From: Sphingomonadaceae bacterium
Lineage (GTDB): Bacteria; Pseudomonadota; Alphaproteobacteria; Sphingomonadales; Sphingomonadaceae
Direction: 5' to 3'
DNA: 64,000 nucleotides
NCBI GenBank assembly: GCA_025056155.1
Contig: JANWWL010000004.1
Span: forward strand, 372,001 to 436,000
Shown: positions 39,730 through 50,021 of the stretch, in pieces
Position numbering within the stretch: position 1 is the stretch's first letter
How the letters are laid out: each line of letters starts with the position of its first letter
Position numbers and translations under genes: made by a program
Notes under the pieces: model-generated
Told to the model about the DNA's origin: nothing
Seen by the model: only the letters and a program-made list of their open reading frames with translations
Databases searched by the model: none

Positions 39730-41181
39730 TCAACTGGGGCCCAACGGCACGCCGAGCCCTACGAACAGCAACAACAGGACCGTTGCCAGCGTCAGGAAGA
39801 CGAGGGCATAGGGCCACATCAGCGCAAGGAGCGAGCCCACCCCGAAGCCAGGGCTGAAGCGCTGGGCGGCGGCCACCAGCAGGGGCAGGTAGACCATCGT
39901 GGGGGCGATCACGTTCGTGCCCATGTCGCCCACGCGATAGGCGGCCTGGGTGGCGGCCGGCGGAATGCCGGCCGCCATCAGCATCGGCACCAACACGGGG
40001 GCGAGGAGCGCCCACTTGGCACTGGCCGAGGGCATGATCAGGTTGAGCGCGCCCGACAGCAGGACGACGCCGGCCAGCAAGGGCAGGGCGCCCACACCCA
40101 AGGCCTGCAGCCATCCCCCGCCGGCGATCGCCAGCAGCGCGCCCAGGTTGGACCAGGCGAACAGGGCGAGGAACTGGGCGGCGACGAAGGCCACCAGGAT
40201 GTAGGTGGCCATGCCGGCCAGCGTGCCTTCTGCCATCCGCACGGCGTCGGCGGCCGCGCGAATGGTGCCGGCCGCCACCCCATAGGCCAATCCCACGATG
40301 GCGAAGCCCAGCATCACGAGGGCAGGCAGGGCGGCCAGCAAGGGGGTGAGGCGCCCCGTGGCCGGGTCGCGCAGCACTCCCTCGGGCGGCATGGCAAGCC
40401 CAACCCCCAGGGCCAAGAGCCCGACCGCCGCCCATCCGGCGGCCACCAGGCCGCGGCGCACGGTGGCCGGTTCGGGGGCGAGCTCCGGGACGTCCGTCCC
40501 GGATGGCTGCCAGGCGCCCAACCGCGGCTCGACGAAGCGGGCGTTCACCCAGGCGCCAGCGGCCGTCAGCACGGGCACGAGGGCCGCCATCAGAGACCAG
40601 TTGGCCGTGGCGGGAACGGTGGCGGCGGGCTCGATGAGCCGCGCGGCGGCTTCCGTCAGGCCCGCCAGCAGGGGATCGAGCGCCGTGATGAACAGATTGG
40701 CGGAATAGCCGCCCGAAACCCCGGCATAGGCCGCCGCCACGCCGGCCACGGGGTGGCGGCCGGCCGCGGCGAACAGGGCGGCGGCCAAGGGCGGCAGCAC
40801 GACGAACCCGGCGTCCGACGCAAGGCTTGAGAGGATGCCGGCGAAGACGACCGCGGCCGGCAACAGCGCCGATGGCGCCCGCCGCACGACGGCCGACAAC
40901 GCCGCGCCGATCAGGCCCGAGCGCTCGGCGATCCCGATCCCGACGAGGACGGTGAGCACCGTCCCCAGCGGCGGGAACTCGGCGAAGGTGCGCGGCATCT
41001 CGACGAGCAGGCGGCGCATGAGGTCGGCCGACAGGAGGCTCCGGGCCTCCACGAGGGCTCCCGTGGCCGGATGACGAAGCGCCAGACCTTGGGCCGCGGC
41101 CAGTGCCGAGACCATCATCACGGCCAGCGACAAGAGCAGGAACAGGATGGCAGCGTCGGGAAGTCGTCTGAGGGCGGTCAT
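39730..41181 (-). CDS. AbgT family transporter (p-aminobenzoyl-glutamate type)
   Basis: AbgT-family proteins are inner-membrane transporters; E. coli AbgT imports p-aminobenzoyl-glutamate and some relatives export sulfonamides. The 483-residue protein has about 12 hydrophobic helices, two re-entrant hairpin regions (SSLASDAGFVVLPPLAA and LIMPSASAKWALLAPV) and the conserved QAAYRVGDMGTNVIAPTM near the C-terminus. I chose the ATG at 41181; an open frame upstream carries low-complexity residues. It converges on the NnrU gene across a 217-bp gap in which I see nothing clear. Confidence 0.88.
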   Translation of the reverse strand: MTALRRLPDAAILFLLLSLAVMMVSALAAAQGLALRHPATGALVEARSLLSADLMRRLLVEMPRTFAEFPPLGTVLTVLVGIGIAERSGLIGAALSAVVRRAPSALLPAAVVFAGILSSLASDAGFVVLPPLAAALFAAAGRHPVAGVAAAYAGVSGGYSANLFITALDPLLAGLTEAAARLIEPAATVPATANWSLMAALVPVLTAAGAWVNARFVEPRLGAWQPSGTDVPELAPEPATVRRGLVAAGWAAVGLLALGVGLAMPPEGVLRDPATGRLTPLLAALPALVMLGFAIVGLAYGVAAGTIRAAADAVRMAEGTLAGMATYILVAFVAAQFLALFAWSNLGALLAIAGGGWLQALGVGALPLLAGVVLLSGALNLIMPSASAKWALLAPVLVPMLMAAGIPPAATQAAYRVGDMGTNVIAPTMVYLPLLVAAAQRFSPGFGVGSLLALMWPYALVFLTLATVLLLLFVGLGVPLGPS

Positions 41182-41370
41182 CACGAGGGCCTTGCCGCAC
41201 GCGGCCGGCAAGGGCGAGCGGTGGTGCGCCAGGGGATCGGCCCGCCTGTTAGGGGGACGGCATGAGTTCCAGGCATCGTGCCGTCGTGCCGATCCTCGGG
41301 GGCTCGCCCGGACGATCGGGCGCCAGGGGTTTCCCGCCCGGGCCTTGAGCGGTCTCGCCGTTCTTCTGCG

Positions 41371-41392
41371 TGTCACATGAATTGCCTATTCT
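41371..41392 (+). promoter_or_regulatory. Possible Pho-type promoter upstream of phoR
   Basis: A locally AT-rich stretch just before phoR holds TGTCAC, which resembles one half of a Pho box, followed by a weak second half (TTGCC) one helical turn later. A -10-like TATTCT then follows at 41387-41392. There is no good -35, as expected for a PhoB-activated promoter. The match is partial, so the call is tentative. Confidence 0.3.
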
Positions 41393-41401
41393 TGAACTTC
41401 G

Positions 41402-42580
41402 ATGGCCGACGGCGCGGACGTGCGAAGGACGGAGGGGCAGGCGGATCGGTGGCCTCAACCGACACTCCCGCCGGACCTCATCTCGATTTCGGCGCTGGCC
41501 GATCCCGCCATCGTGGTGGGCCGCGACTGGCGCGTGGTGGCGGCCAACGCCTTCGCCTCTGACCTGTTCGCGCCCCGGCTGGTCGGTGCGGACGTGCGCC
41601 AGGCCATCCGCCACCCGCTGGTCGTGGAAGCGCTGCGCGAGGTGATGGACGGGCGAGAGGCCGCCGTGCGCGAGGCGACCGCGCTGGGCCACGCCGAGGG
41701 CGTGTTCCGAGTGCGGGTGGTGGCCCTGGGCGACGGGCGCTTCCTCGTCACCTTCATCGACATCACCCAGGCTCGGCTGACCGAACGGATGCGGGCCGAC
41801 TTCGTGGCCAACGCCAGCCACGAGCTGCGCACGCCGCTCGCCAACATCTCGGGCTTCATCGAGACCTTGCTGGGCCCGGCCGCCGACGACGAACCCGCCC
41901 GGCGGCGGTTCCTCGAGATCATGGCGCGCGAGGCGGCCCGCATGAGCCGGCTCATCGACGATCTGCTGTCGCTTTCGCGCATCGAACTCGACAAGTATGT
42001 CCGACCGCAGGCCCCGCTCGATCTCGCGCCGCTGCTGCACGACGTGGGCAAGACGCTGGCCATGCGGCTCGAGGCCGACGGCCGGCGCCTGATCGTGGAG
42101 ATCGCCGACGACTTGCCCCAAGTGATCGCCGACCGCGACCAGATCCTGCAGGTGATGCACAACCTGATCTCGAACTCCCTGAAGTACGGCCAATCGGGCA
42201 CGCCCATCCGCGTGCGCGCCGCCCTGGTGCCGGGGGGGCCGCGCCAGGACCCGATGGTGCGCGTGTCCGTGGAGGACGAGGGCGAGGGAATCGCGCCGGA
42301 ACACCTGCCGCGGCTGACCGAACGCTTCTACCGCATCGATACGGGCCGGTCGCGCTCGATGGGGGGCACGGGGCTGGGGTTGGCGATCGTCAAGCACATC
42401 GTCGACCGCCATCGCGGCCGGCTCGACATCACGAGTCAGCAGGGGGTGGGCACGACCGTGAGCTTCACCCTGCCCGTCGTGCCCGCCCGGGCCGAGCCGG
42501 CCCAGGAGCCCAGCGCGCCTGAAGCCTCCGCGCCGTCGGCGCCCAACGCTTATGGTCACAAAAGCGCAACCCTTCCGTAA
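41402..42580 (+). CDS. phoR: PhoR-like phosphate regulon sensor histidine kinase
   Basis: PhoR controls PhoB by phosphorylation in response to phosphate through the Pst-PhoU complex. The 392-residue protein has a PAS-like domain (about 28-122), a HisKA domain with phospho-acceptor His140 in ASHELRTPLANI, and an HATPase domain with N box HNLISNSLKYG, DEGEGI and GTGLGLAIVKHI. Unlike most PhoR proteins it has no N-terminal membrane helix, so it may be cytoplasmic. It precedes phoU and phoB by position. The C-terminal 40 residues are Ala/Pro-rich and probably disordered. Confidence 0.9.
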   Translation: MADGADVRRTEGQADRWPQPTLPPDLISISALADPAIVVGRDWRVVAANAFASDLFAPRLVGADVRQAIRHPLVVEALREVMDGREAAVREATALGHAEGVFRVRVVALGDGRFLVTFIDITQARLTERMRADFVANASHELRTPLANISGFIETLLGPAADDEPARRRFLEIMAREAARMSRLIDDLLSLSRIELDKYVRPQAPLDLAPLLHDVGKTLAMRLEADGRRLIVEIADDLPQVIADRDQILQVMHNLISNSLKYGQSGTPIRVRAALVPGGPRQDPMVRVSVEDEGEGIAPEHLPRLTERFYRIDTGRSRSMGGTGLGLAIVKHIVDRHRGRLDITSQQGVGTTVSFTLPVVPARAEPAQEPSAPEASAPSAPNAYGHKSATLP

Positions 42581-42712
42581 GAAAGGGGAGACGGGGCACG
42601 CGGCACCTGCCGCGGGCCGGGCCTGGCCGCGGCGGCCATCAGTGCGCCGGCCGGCGGATGTCGGGGCCGCGGTTCCGGCGCGACGCCGGGGCCGCGCCCG
42701 GAGGGAGCGACC

Positions 42713-43462
42713 ATGAGCGACGCCCAGGATCCCTCGCCGGCCCGCGCCGCACCCCCGCCCACCGTCCACGGCTACGACGAGGAGCTCGAGGGCCTGCGCA
42801 ACCTGGTGGGCGAGATGGGCGGGCTGGCCGAAGCCCAGGTGGTGGCGGCCGTGGACGCCCTGGTGCGGCGGGATGCCGAGGCGGGGCTGGCCGTGGCCGC
42901 GGGCGACGAGGCGCTCGACCGGCTGGAGGCCGAGGCCGAGCGGATGGCCATCGGCATCATCGCCCGCCGCGCGCCCGTGGCCCAGGACCTGCGCGAGCTC
43001 GTGGCCGCCCTCAAGATCTCGGCCATCCTCGAGCGGATCGGCGACTATGCCAAGAACATCGGCAAGCGGGCCTGTTCGATCGCGCATGCCTCTCCCGTCC
43101 AGCCGGTGGTGATCATCCCCGAGATGGCGCGGCTGGTGGCCGCGATGGTGCGCGACGCCCTCGATTCCTACGTGACCCGGGATGCGGACCTGGCGGCCGA
43201 GATCATGTCGCGCGACACCCGGATCGACGATTTCTACAATTCGCTGTTCCGCTCGCTGCTGACCTACATGATGGAAAATCCCCATCACATCACGCAGGCC
43301 GCGCACCTGTTGTTCATCGCCAAGAACCTCGAGCGGATCGGCGACCACGCCACCAACATCGCGGAGATGGTGCATTTCCAGGTGACGGGCGAGCGCGGGC
43401 CCGAGCGGCCCAAGGCGGACGCCACCCCCCTGTTCGCCGGTGACAAGCGAGGAGAGCCATGA
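42713..43462 (+). CDS. phoU: Phosphate signalling complex protein PhoU
   Basis: PhoU links phosphate transporter state to PhoR and represses the Pho regulon when phosphate is plentiful. The 249-residue protein is all-helical with two PhoU repeats: RIGDYAKNIGKRA (about 106-118) and RIGDHATNIAEMV (about 205-217), which hold the acidic metal-binding E/DxxxD clusters. The ATG is preceded by a GGAGGGAG ribosome-binding site. Its stop overlaps the phoB ATG (ATGA). The pst transporter genes that usually adjoin phoU are absent from this window. Confidence 0.95.
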   Translation: MSDAQDPSPARAAPPPTVHGYDEELEGLRNLVGEMGGLAEAQVVAAVDALVRRDAEAGLAVAAGDEALDRLEAEAERMAIGIIARRAPVAQDLRELVAALKISAILERIGDYAKNIGKRACSIAHASPVQPVVIIPEMARLVAAMVRDALDSYVTRDADLAAEIMSRDTRIDDFYNSLFRSLLTYMMENPHHITQAAHLLFIAKNLERIGDHATNIAEMVHFQVTGERGPERPKADATPLFAGDKRGEP

Positions 43463-44172
43463 GCCCCAAGGTGCTGCTGGTCGAGGATGACGCCAACCTC
43501 GTCGAGCTCATCCGCTACAACCTCGAGAAGGAGAACTTCCGGGTCGTCGTCACCGCCGACGGCGAAGAGGCCTTGGTGATGGCCGAGGAGGAACGGCCCG
43601 ACGTCGTGGTGCTCGACTGGATGATCGCCAGCCTCTCGGGCATCGAGGTGTGCCGGCGCTTGCGGCGGGCGCCCGAGACGGCGGGCCTTCCCATCATCAT
43701 GCTGACCGCCCGGGCGGAGGAGGGCGACCGGATCCGAGGGCTGGAGACGGGAGCCGACGACTATGTCACCAAGCCCTTCTCTCCGCGCGAGCTGGTGGCC
43801 CGGGTGCGGGCTGTCCTCCGGCGCCTGCGCCCGGCACTGTCGGGCGGGCTCCTGGAATACGGCGGCATCGTCATGGACACCACGGCCCACAAGGTGACGC
43901 GCGACGGCGTGCCGGTGCAGCTGGGCCCCACCGAGTTCCGTCTGCTCCGCCACTTCCTCGAGCATCCGGGGCGAGTCTTTTCGCGCGAACAGCTGCTCGA
44001 TGCCGTGTGGGGCCGCGACGTCTACGTCGAGCAGCGCACGGTCGACGTCCATATCCGGCGCCTGAGGAAGGCGCTCAATGGCGATCGGCTGCCCGACCTC
44101 ATCCGCACGGTGCGCTCGGCCGGCTACTCGCTGGACGCGGAGGGCGCGGCCACCGCCGTCGCCGCCGACTGA
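43459..44172 (+). CDS. phoB: Phosphate regulon response regulator PhoB
   Basis: PhoB is the DNA-binding regulator of phosphate starvation genes. The 237-residue protein has a receiver domain with VEDDANL, the phospho-acceptor Asp in VVLDWMIASL, the conserved Thr in MLTARAEEGD and Lys in VTKPFSPREL. A winged-helix OmpR/PhoB domain follows (LGPTEFRLLRHFLEHPGRVF and EQRTVDVHIRRLRKAL). It is translationally coupled to phoU. Confidence 0.95.
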   Translation: MSPKVLLVEDDANLVELIRYNLEKENFRVVVTADGEEALVMAEEERPDVVVLDWMIASLSGIEVCRRLRRAPETAGLPIIMLTARAEEGDRIRGLETGADDYVTKPFSPRELVARVRAVLRRLRPALSGGLLEYGGIVMDTTAHKVTRDGVPVQLGPTEFRLLRHFLEHPGRVFSREQLLDAVWGRDVYVEQRTVDVHIRRLRKALNGDRLPDLIRTVRSAGYSLDAEGAATAVAAD

Positions 44173-44189
44173 GCGCGGGGCCCTGCGCG

Positions 44190-44243
44190 GCCGCGACGTC
44201 CGCCGGCGGCCCCTTGCCCCATCCGGCCGCCGCGACGTCCGCC
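44190..44243. repeat. 15-bp perfect direct repeat, 39-bp period
   Basis: GCCGCGACGTCCGCC occurs at 44190-44204 and again at 44229-44243, within a wider imperfect repeat just downstream of phoB. The same stretch also has a 7-bp inverted repeat (GGCGGCC and GGCCGCC). It may contribute to transcript ending after phoB, but no T-run follows. Confidence 0.4.
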
Positions 44244-44439
44244 CGGCAGCCCCATGTCCCCGCACCGCCGCCCGACGCGCCCTGACGCCTGCCCCGGTGG
44301 GCCCGTGCGGCCGCCAACCCCGTGACGCGCGGACCTCCCCAAGACGCCATGGCCACCGGCCCGAGCCCTTGACCGCCGCTCGGGCGGCCGGGTGCTCGCG
44401 GCCTCGGCCGCCTACGGCCGTCCGCCGCGCGCCGGATCC

Positions 44440-44833
44440 TCAAGGCCGGATGTCGAGCCTGCGCGTGGACGACCCGATCGCACCCCTCGGGTATTACGTT
44501 CGCGCAACCGTTCGTCACCTGCCGGCGCTGGGCGGGGTCAGGCACGGCGAGCCGCTCCAGCCGGCGCTCGGAGGGTCGGCCGAGCCGCACCCGACGGATG
44601 GCCCACCCGTGCCGGGAGTCCTCGTGGAACTGCAGCACGTCGTCGCCGTAGCCCGGGGTCTGCCCGCAGCGGCGCACGAGTTCGAAGCGGCCGACCGGCG
44701 TGTCGGCCCCAACGAAAGTCGGCCAGCCCTTGACCGGCGAGCGCCCGGGCCGTTCCTCGAGAAAGCCTTGAGGGTTGAGCCTTCCGGTCTCATCGCCGTG
44801 GGGTGCCCGGCGTTGGGGGTCGCCCTGCTGCGC
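44440..44833 (-). pseudogene. Remnant of an L,D-transpeptidase (YkuD) gene
   Basis: Reading the minus strand from 44833, the frame gives a recognisable YkuD-type catalytic region: GWPTFVGADTPVGRFEL, then GRPSERRLERLAVP, then RRQVTNGCANV with the catalytic-type Cys near 44505, and GCDRVV. The frame is closed upstream by a TGA at 44834-44836 and has no usable start codon or signal peptide. The position that should hold the catalytic His (AIHRV in intact relatives) reads AIRRV, one base away from a His codon. Downstream it runs into arginine-rich nonsense antisense to phoB. Intact members cross-link peptidoglycan; this copy looks dead. Confidence 0.6.
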
Positions 44834-44836
44834 TCA

Positions 44837-45192
44837 GCGCCCTGCTCCCAGATGGAAGAACTGGCCTGGGACTGGCTTGCACATCGTCCAGGGCAGGGGC
44901 CTGCCGACCCCTGTGCGCTTCGCCAAGGTCGCCCAAGGTTCACCTTCGCCGGCCCGAGGGCGGTGTCGGCCGGCCCTCCGTGGTGTCGAGGGGTGCGCGC
45001 TGAGGGTCACCGCCGAGGGCTGGGTGCGGATGGCCGGCGCGGGTCCGGCGGGCCCTTCGGCCGGGTCCGGGGCCGGGGTCCCCGGGCCGGGCCGAGCTGA
45101 CGGCCGGGCGCCGGCCGCGATCGACGGTTACCGCCCGTGGGTCCGAGCCGGCCGGCGCCGCGTCGTCATCGAAGTTTCATCGATGGGACCCC
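44837..45192. other. Non-coding stretch before groESL
   Basis: Between the transpeptidase remnant and the groES promoter I find only open frames with low-complexity Arg/Gly/Pro content on both strands and no family similarity. It may contain more decayed sequence from the same lost gene, such as its N-terminal part in a shifted frame, but I cannot identify it. Confidence 0.5.
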
Positions 45193-45221
45193 TTGACCGC
45201 GTCGGTCGCCCTTCCTAGGTC
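45193..45221 (+). promoter_or_regulatory. Probable groESL promoter
   Basis: TTGACC at 45193-45198 is a good -35 element, and a weak TAGGTC -10 follows after 17 bases. The start point predicted from this spacing falls at or just before the CIRCE element, which is where HrcA-controlled promoters place it. A heat-shock sigma variant (CTTGAC with CCTAGGT) is equally possible. Confidence 0.5.
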
Positions 45222-45225
45222 CGTG

Positions 45226-45252
45226 TTGGCACTCGCAAAGGTTGAGTGCCAA
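45226..45252. promoter_or_regulatory. CIRCE operator (HrcA binding site)
   Basis: TTGGCACTC and GAGTGCCAA form a perfect 9-bp inverted repeat separated by exactly 9 bases, 61 bp upstream of the groES ATG. The common consensus is TTAGCACTC-N9-GAGTGCTAA; here one symmetrical A-to-G/T-to-C pair differs, which keeps the palindrome intact. HrcA represses groESL at this element under normal temperature. hrcA itself is not in the window. Confidence 0.95.
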
Positions 45253-45313
45253 CAGCACCATCGGGGCGGCACACCGGCACGTGGCCCGCCCCGCGAGCAC
45301 AGAGGGACGAGCC

Positions 45314-45628
45314 ATGCCATTCACTCCGCTGCACGATCGCGTGCTGGTGCGCCGCATCGAGGCCGAGGAGCGCACGGCCGGCGGCATCATCATCCCCGAC
45401 ACCGCCAAGGAAAAGCCCCAGGAAGGCGAAGTGATCGCCGTGGGCGCCGGAGCGCGCGACGAAGACGGCGACCGCATCCCGATGGATGTCAAGGTCGGCG
45501 ATCGCGTCCTGTTCGGCAAGTGGTCGGGCACCGAGGTCAAGATCGACGGCGAAGAATACGTGATCATGAAGGAAAGCGACATCCTCGGCATCCTGCACCC
45601 GGCCGCGGAAGCCCGCAAGGCGGCCTGA
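45314..45628 (+). CDS. groES: Co-chaperonin GroES
   Basis: GroES is the heptameric lid of the GroEL folding chamber. The 104-residue protein starts [18 protein letters not shown], contains the mobile-loop stretch [20 protein letters not shown] and ends with the usual [13 protein letters not shown]. The ATG follows an AGAGGGACGAG ribosome-binding region. It is the first gene behind the CIRCE element and is followed 36 bp later by groEL. Confidence 0.97.
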   Translation: MPFTPLHDRVLVRRIEAEERTAGGIIIPDTAKEKPQEGEVIAVGAGARDEDGDRIPMDVKVGDRVLFGKWSGTEVKIDGEEYVIMKESDILGILHPAAEARKAA

Positions 45629-45661
45629 GGAGCTGGCCACATCATCCCACACGGAGGTTGA

Positions 45662-47296
<1,635 letters not shown>

Positions 47297-47318
47297 GCGC
47301 CCCGCCAAGGCGGTTTCA

Positions 47319-47346
47319 GGGGCCGGAGGCGATCGCCTCCGGCCCC
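47319..47346 (+). terminator. Intrinsic terminator after groEL
   Basis: A 28-bp perfect palindrome (GGGGCCGGAGGCGA and its complement) lies 22 bp after the groEL stop and is followed by TTCGTCTG. The stem is very stable, and its location at the end of groESL is what a terminator needs, although the T-run is poor, as is common in GC-rich genomes. Confidence 0.78.
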
Positions 47347-47429
47347 TTCGTCTGTCCAGGGTTCCGGCGCGTTGCTGCGGGCGGCGGGCCCGGCTAGCCT
47401 GGCAGGGACTCCGCTCTGGGAGTGAACCC

Positions 47430-49439
47430 TTGCGCCCACCGGCCGGCCTCATGGCCTTCTTCGTCACGATCGCGGCCTTGGCTCAACCTCTGGAGACCGC
47501 TTTGGCCCAGCCCCCGCTCATCCCGCGCGCCACGCTGTTCGGCAACCCGGTGCGGGCCCAGGGGCTCGTCTCGCCCGACGGTCGCTACCTCTCGTGGCTT
47601 GCCCCGCGCGACGGCGTCCTCAACGTCTGGGTGGCCCCGGCCGACCGGCCACAGGAAGCGCGACCCCTCACCGCCGAGAAGACGCGGCCCATCCGCCAGC
47701 ACTTCTGGGCTCCGGACTCCGCGACCGTCCTCTTCCTGAACGACACGGGCGGTGACGAGGACTTCCACCTGTTCGCCGTGCCGGCCGCAGGCGGTCCGGT
47801 TCGGGACTTGACTCCCTTTCCCCGCACGCGGGCGCGGCTGGTCGCCCTGTCGTCCAAGGTGTCGGGGCGGATCCTGGTGGGCCTCAACAACCGCGACTCG
47901 CGCTGGCATGATGTCCACGCCCTCGACCTTGCGACCGGGGCCCTCACGCTGCTCCAACGAGGCGACGGGTTCGCGGGCTTCCTGGCCGACGAGGAACTGA
48001 ACCTGCGGGTGGCCATCCGCCCCAATGCCGCCGGAGGCGCCGACTATTTCCGCATCGAGAAAGGGCAGGTGGCGGCGACCCCCTTCCTGTCCCACGGCAT
48101 CGACGACGCCGCCACCACCGAGCCCCTGGGCTTTTCGGCCGACGGGCGCACCCTGTACTGGATCGACGCCCGAGGGCGCGACACGGCGGGCCTGTTCGCG
48201 ATGGACTGGGCCACGGGGGCCTGGCGGTTGCTGCATGCCGACGCGCGGGCCGATGTCCAGGCAGTCATCCTCGACCCCGGCACGCGGGAACCTTTGGCCG
48301 CCGCTGTCGAGCGCCTGAGGCCCGAGTGGACCGACCTGTCGCCCGAGGTGCGGGACGACCTCGAGTTCCTGACGCGGGAACTCGGCAACTGGTCGCTCTT
48401 GTCCCAAACGCTTGCCAACGACCGCTGGACCGTGGCCACCGACAATCCCGACCGGCCCTCCGCGACCTTCCTGTTCGATCGAACGCGCCGAACGCTCGAG
48501 CGGCTGTTCGTCTCGCGGCCCGAACTCGATGGCATGCCGCTTGCCCGCATGGACCCGGTCGAAATCCGCGCGCGCGACGGCCTTTCGCTGCCCTCCTACC
48601 TCACCCTGCCGGCGGGCACGGGAGAACGGCCGCCAGCGCCGTTGCCGATGGTGCTGCTGGTCCATGGCGGGCCCTGGGCGCGCGACCGCTTCGGCTTCGA
48701 CCCCTACGCCCAGCTGTTCGCCAACCGCGGCTATGCCGTGCTGCAGGTGAACTTCCGGGGATCCACGGGCTTCGGCAAGGCCTTCGTGAACGCGGGCAAC
48801 GGCGAGTGGGCCGGGCGCATGCACGACGACCTGATCGATGCCGTCGCGTGGGCCGTGCGCGAGCGGATCGCCGACCCCAGCCGCGTGGCCATCATGGGCG
48901 GCTCCTACGGCGGCTACGCCACGCTCGTCGGCCTCAGCTTCACCCCCCAAACGTTCGCGTGCGGCGTCGACATCGTGGGCCCGTCCAACCTCGCAACGCT
49001 CCTGGCCACCATCCCGCCCTACTGGGAGGCAGGCCGGCGGCAACTGGCCGCCCGGATGGCCGACCCCGACACGCCGGACGGCCGGGCGTGGCTTGCCGAA
49101 CGCTCGCCCCTCAACCGAGCCGATCGCATCGTGCGCCCGCTCCTCATCGCCCAGGGGGCCAACGACCCGCGCGTGAAGCAGGCCGAATCCGATCAGATCG
49201 TGGCGGCGCTCAAGGCCCGCGGCATTCCCGTCACCTACGTGCTCTTTCCCGACGAAGGTCACGGCTTCGCCCGGCCCGAGAACAACATCGCCTTCCTGGC
49301 GATCGCCGAGAACTTCCTGGCCCGCTGTCTTGGCGGACGCGCCGAGCCCATCGGCCGCGCGCTGGAAGCCTCATCGCTTACCGTGTCCCACGGCGCCGAA
49401 TTCGCCCCCGGCCTGCTCGAGGCGCTGGGGCGAAGGTAG
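47430..49439 (+). CDS. S9 family (prolyl oligopeptidase-like) secreted peptidase
   Basis: The 669-residue protein has a signal peptide (about residues 1-26), an N-terminal beta-propeller made of WD/PQQ-like strands (for example LVSPDGRYLSWLAP and PLGFSADGRTLYWID) and a C-terminal alpha/beta hydrolase. The catalytic triad is visible: Ser492 in GGSYGG, Asp579 in QGANDPRV and His611 in DEGHGF. It resembles dipeptidyl or acylaminoacyl peptidases that act on short peptides in the periplasm. The TTG start at 47430 has GGGAG upstream; an ATG at 47451 would also leave a signal peptide. It stands alone behind the groEL terminator. Confidence 0.92.
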   Translation: MRPPAGLMAFFVTIAALAQPLETALAQPPLIPRATLFGNPVRAQGLVSPDGRYLSWLAPRDGVLNVWVAPADRPQEARPLTAEKTRPIRQHFWAPDSATVLFLNDTGGDEDFHLFAVPAAGGPVRDLTPFPRTRARLVALSSKVSGRILVGLNNRDSRWHDVHALDLATGALTLLQRGDGFAGFLADEELNLRVAIRPNAAGGADYFRIEKGQVAATPFLSHGIDDAATTEPLGFSADGRTLYWIDARGRDTAGLFAMDWATGAWRLLHADARADVQAVILDPGTREPLAAAVERLRPEWTDLSPEVRDDLEFLTRELGNWSLLSQTLANDRWTVATDNPDRPSATFLFDRTRRTLERLFVSRPELDGMPLARMDPVEIRARDGLSLPSYLTLPAGTGERPPAPLPMVLLVHGGPWARDRFGFDPYAQLFANRGYAVLQVNFRGSTGFGKAFVNAGNGEWAGRMHDDLIDAVAWAVRERIADPSRVAIMGGSYGGYATLVGLSFTPQTFACGVDIVGPSNLATLLATIPPYWEAGRRQLAARMADPDTPDGRAWLAERSPLNRADRIVRPLLIAQGANDPRVKQAESDQIVAALKARGIPVTYVLFPDEGHGFARPENNIAFLAIAENFLARCLGGRAEPIGRALEASSLTVSHGAEFAPGLLEALGRR

Positions 49440-50021
49440 GGCCTTGCCGAGACCCGGCCGCCCACGGCACGGCAGGCGCGCATGACCGGCCTCTGCACTC
49501 GGGCCGCCGTCCTGGCGAACCCCCAGGAGCCGGGGCGGTGCGGGGTGTCGCGAGATCCGGCCGGTCGTGCGCCACGGGGGCGGAACGCCGGGTCGGCCGC
49601 CGCCGGGATTGCCCCGGCCCGGCGCCGTTAAGTGCGCAGGGCAGCCCCGGCGGGTCGGCGGGCCGATGCGGGAGGTCGCCCGACGTTCCTGACCGGCCCG
49701 GAGGTCCCTGCGCCGGGTGCCGCGCCCTGGGCCGCCGGGGTCCGGCATCGGGGGGCCATGGCCCGCCCCGGGCATCACGAGGGTGGCACGACCGTCGGGC
49801 TGGGGTGCGTGCGCCGACCCCAAGGCCGCAGGGCGAAGGCGGTCGGGCGGGCGTTCGATGGCCGCTGGATTCTTCGCCCCGCCCCTCGATCGAAGGCCGT
49901 GTGGGACCGGCCCCCAGACGGCGCGGCGTGGGCTCGTCGCGTGGCGCGCGCCCTTGGACGACACCTGGTCGGGCATCCGCGCCGGGTGGCGCGACGGCGG
50001 GCCGATCCCATGTGGGGTGAC
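49440..50021. other. Intergenic region without a recognisable gene
   Basis: This 582-bp stretch lies between the S9 peptidase and the methyltransferase. The plus-strand frame is open upstream of the methyltransferase, but its translation is Arg/Gly/Pro-rich and resembles nothing. The minus-strand frames are equally low in complexity. I see no tRNA, repeat or hairpin of note. Confidence 0.6.

Noticed and set aside
44078-45100. 340-codon plus-strand frame between phoB and groES
   Set aside because: Its sequence is low complexity and lies opposite the transpeptidase remnant, which explains the protein-like signal on the other strand.
49632-50021. N-terminal extension of the methyltransferase frame
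   Set aside because: Arg/Pro-rich with no similarity; the ATG at 50022 gives the family's normal start.
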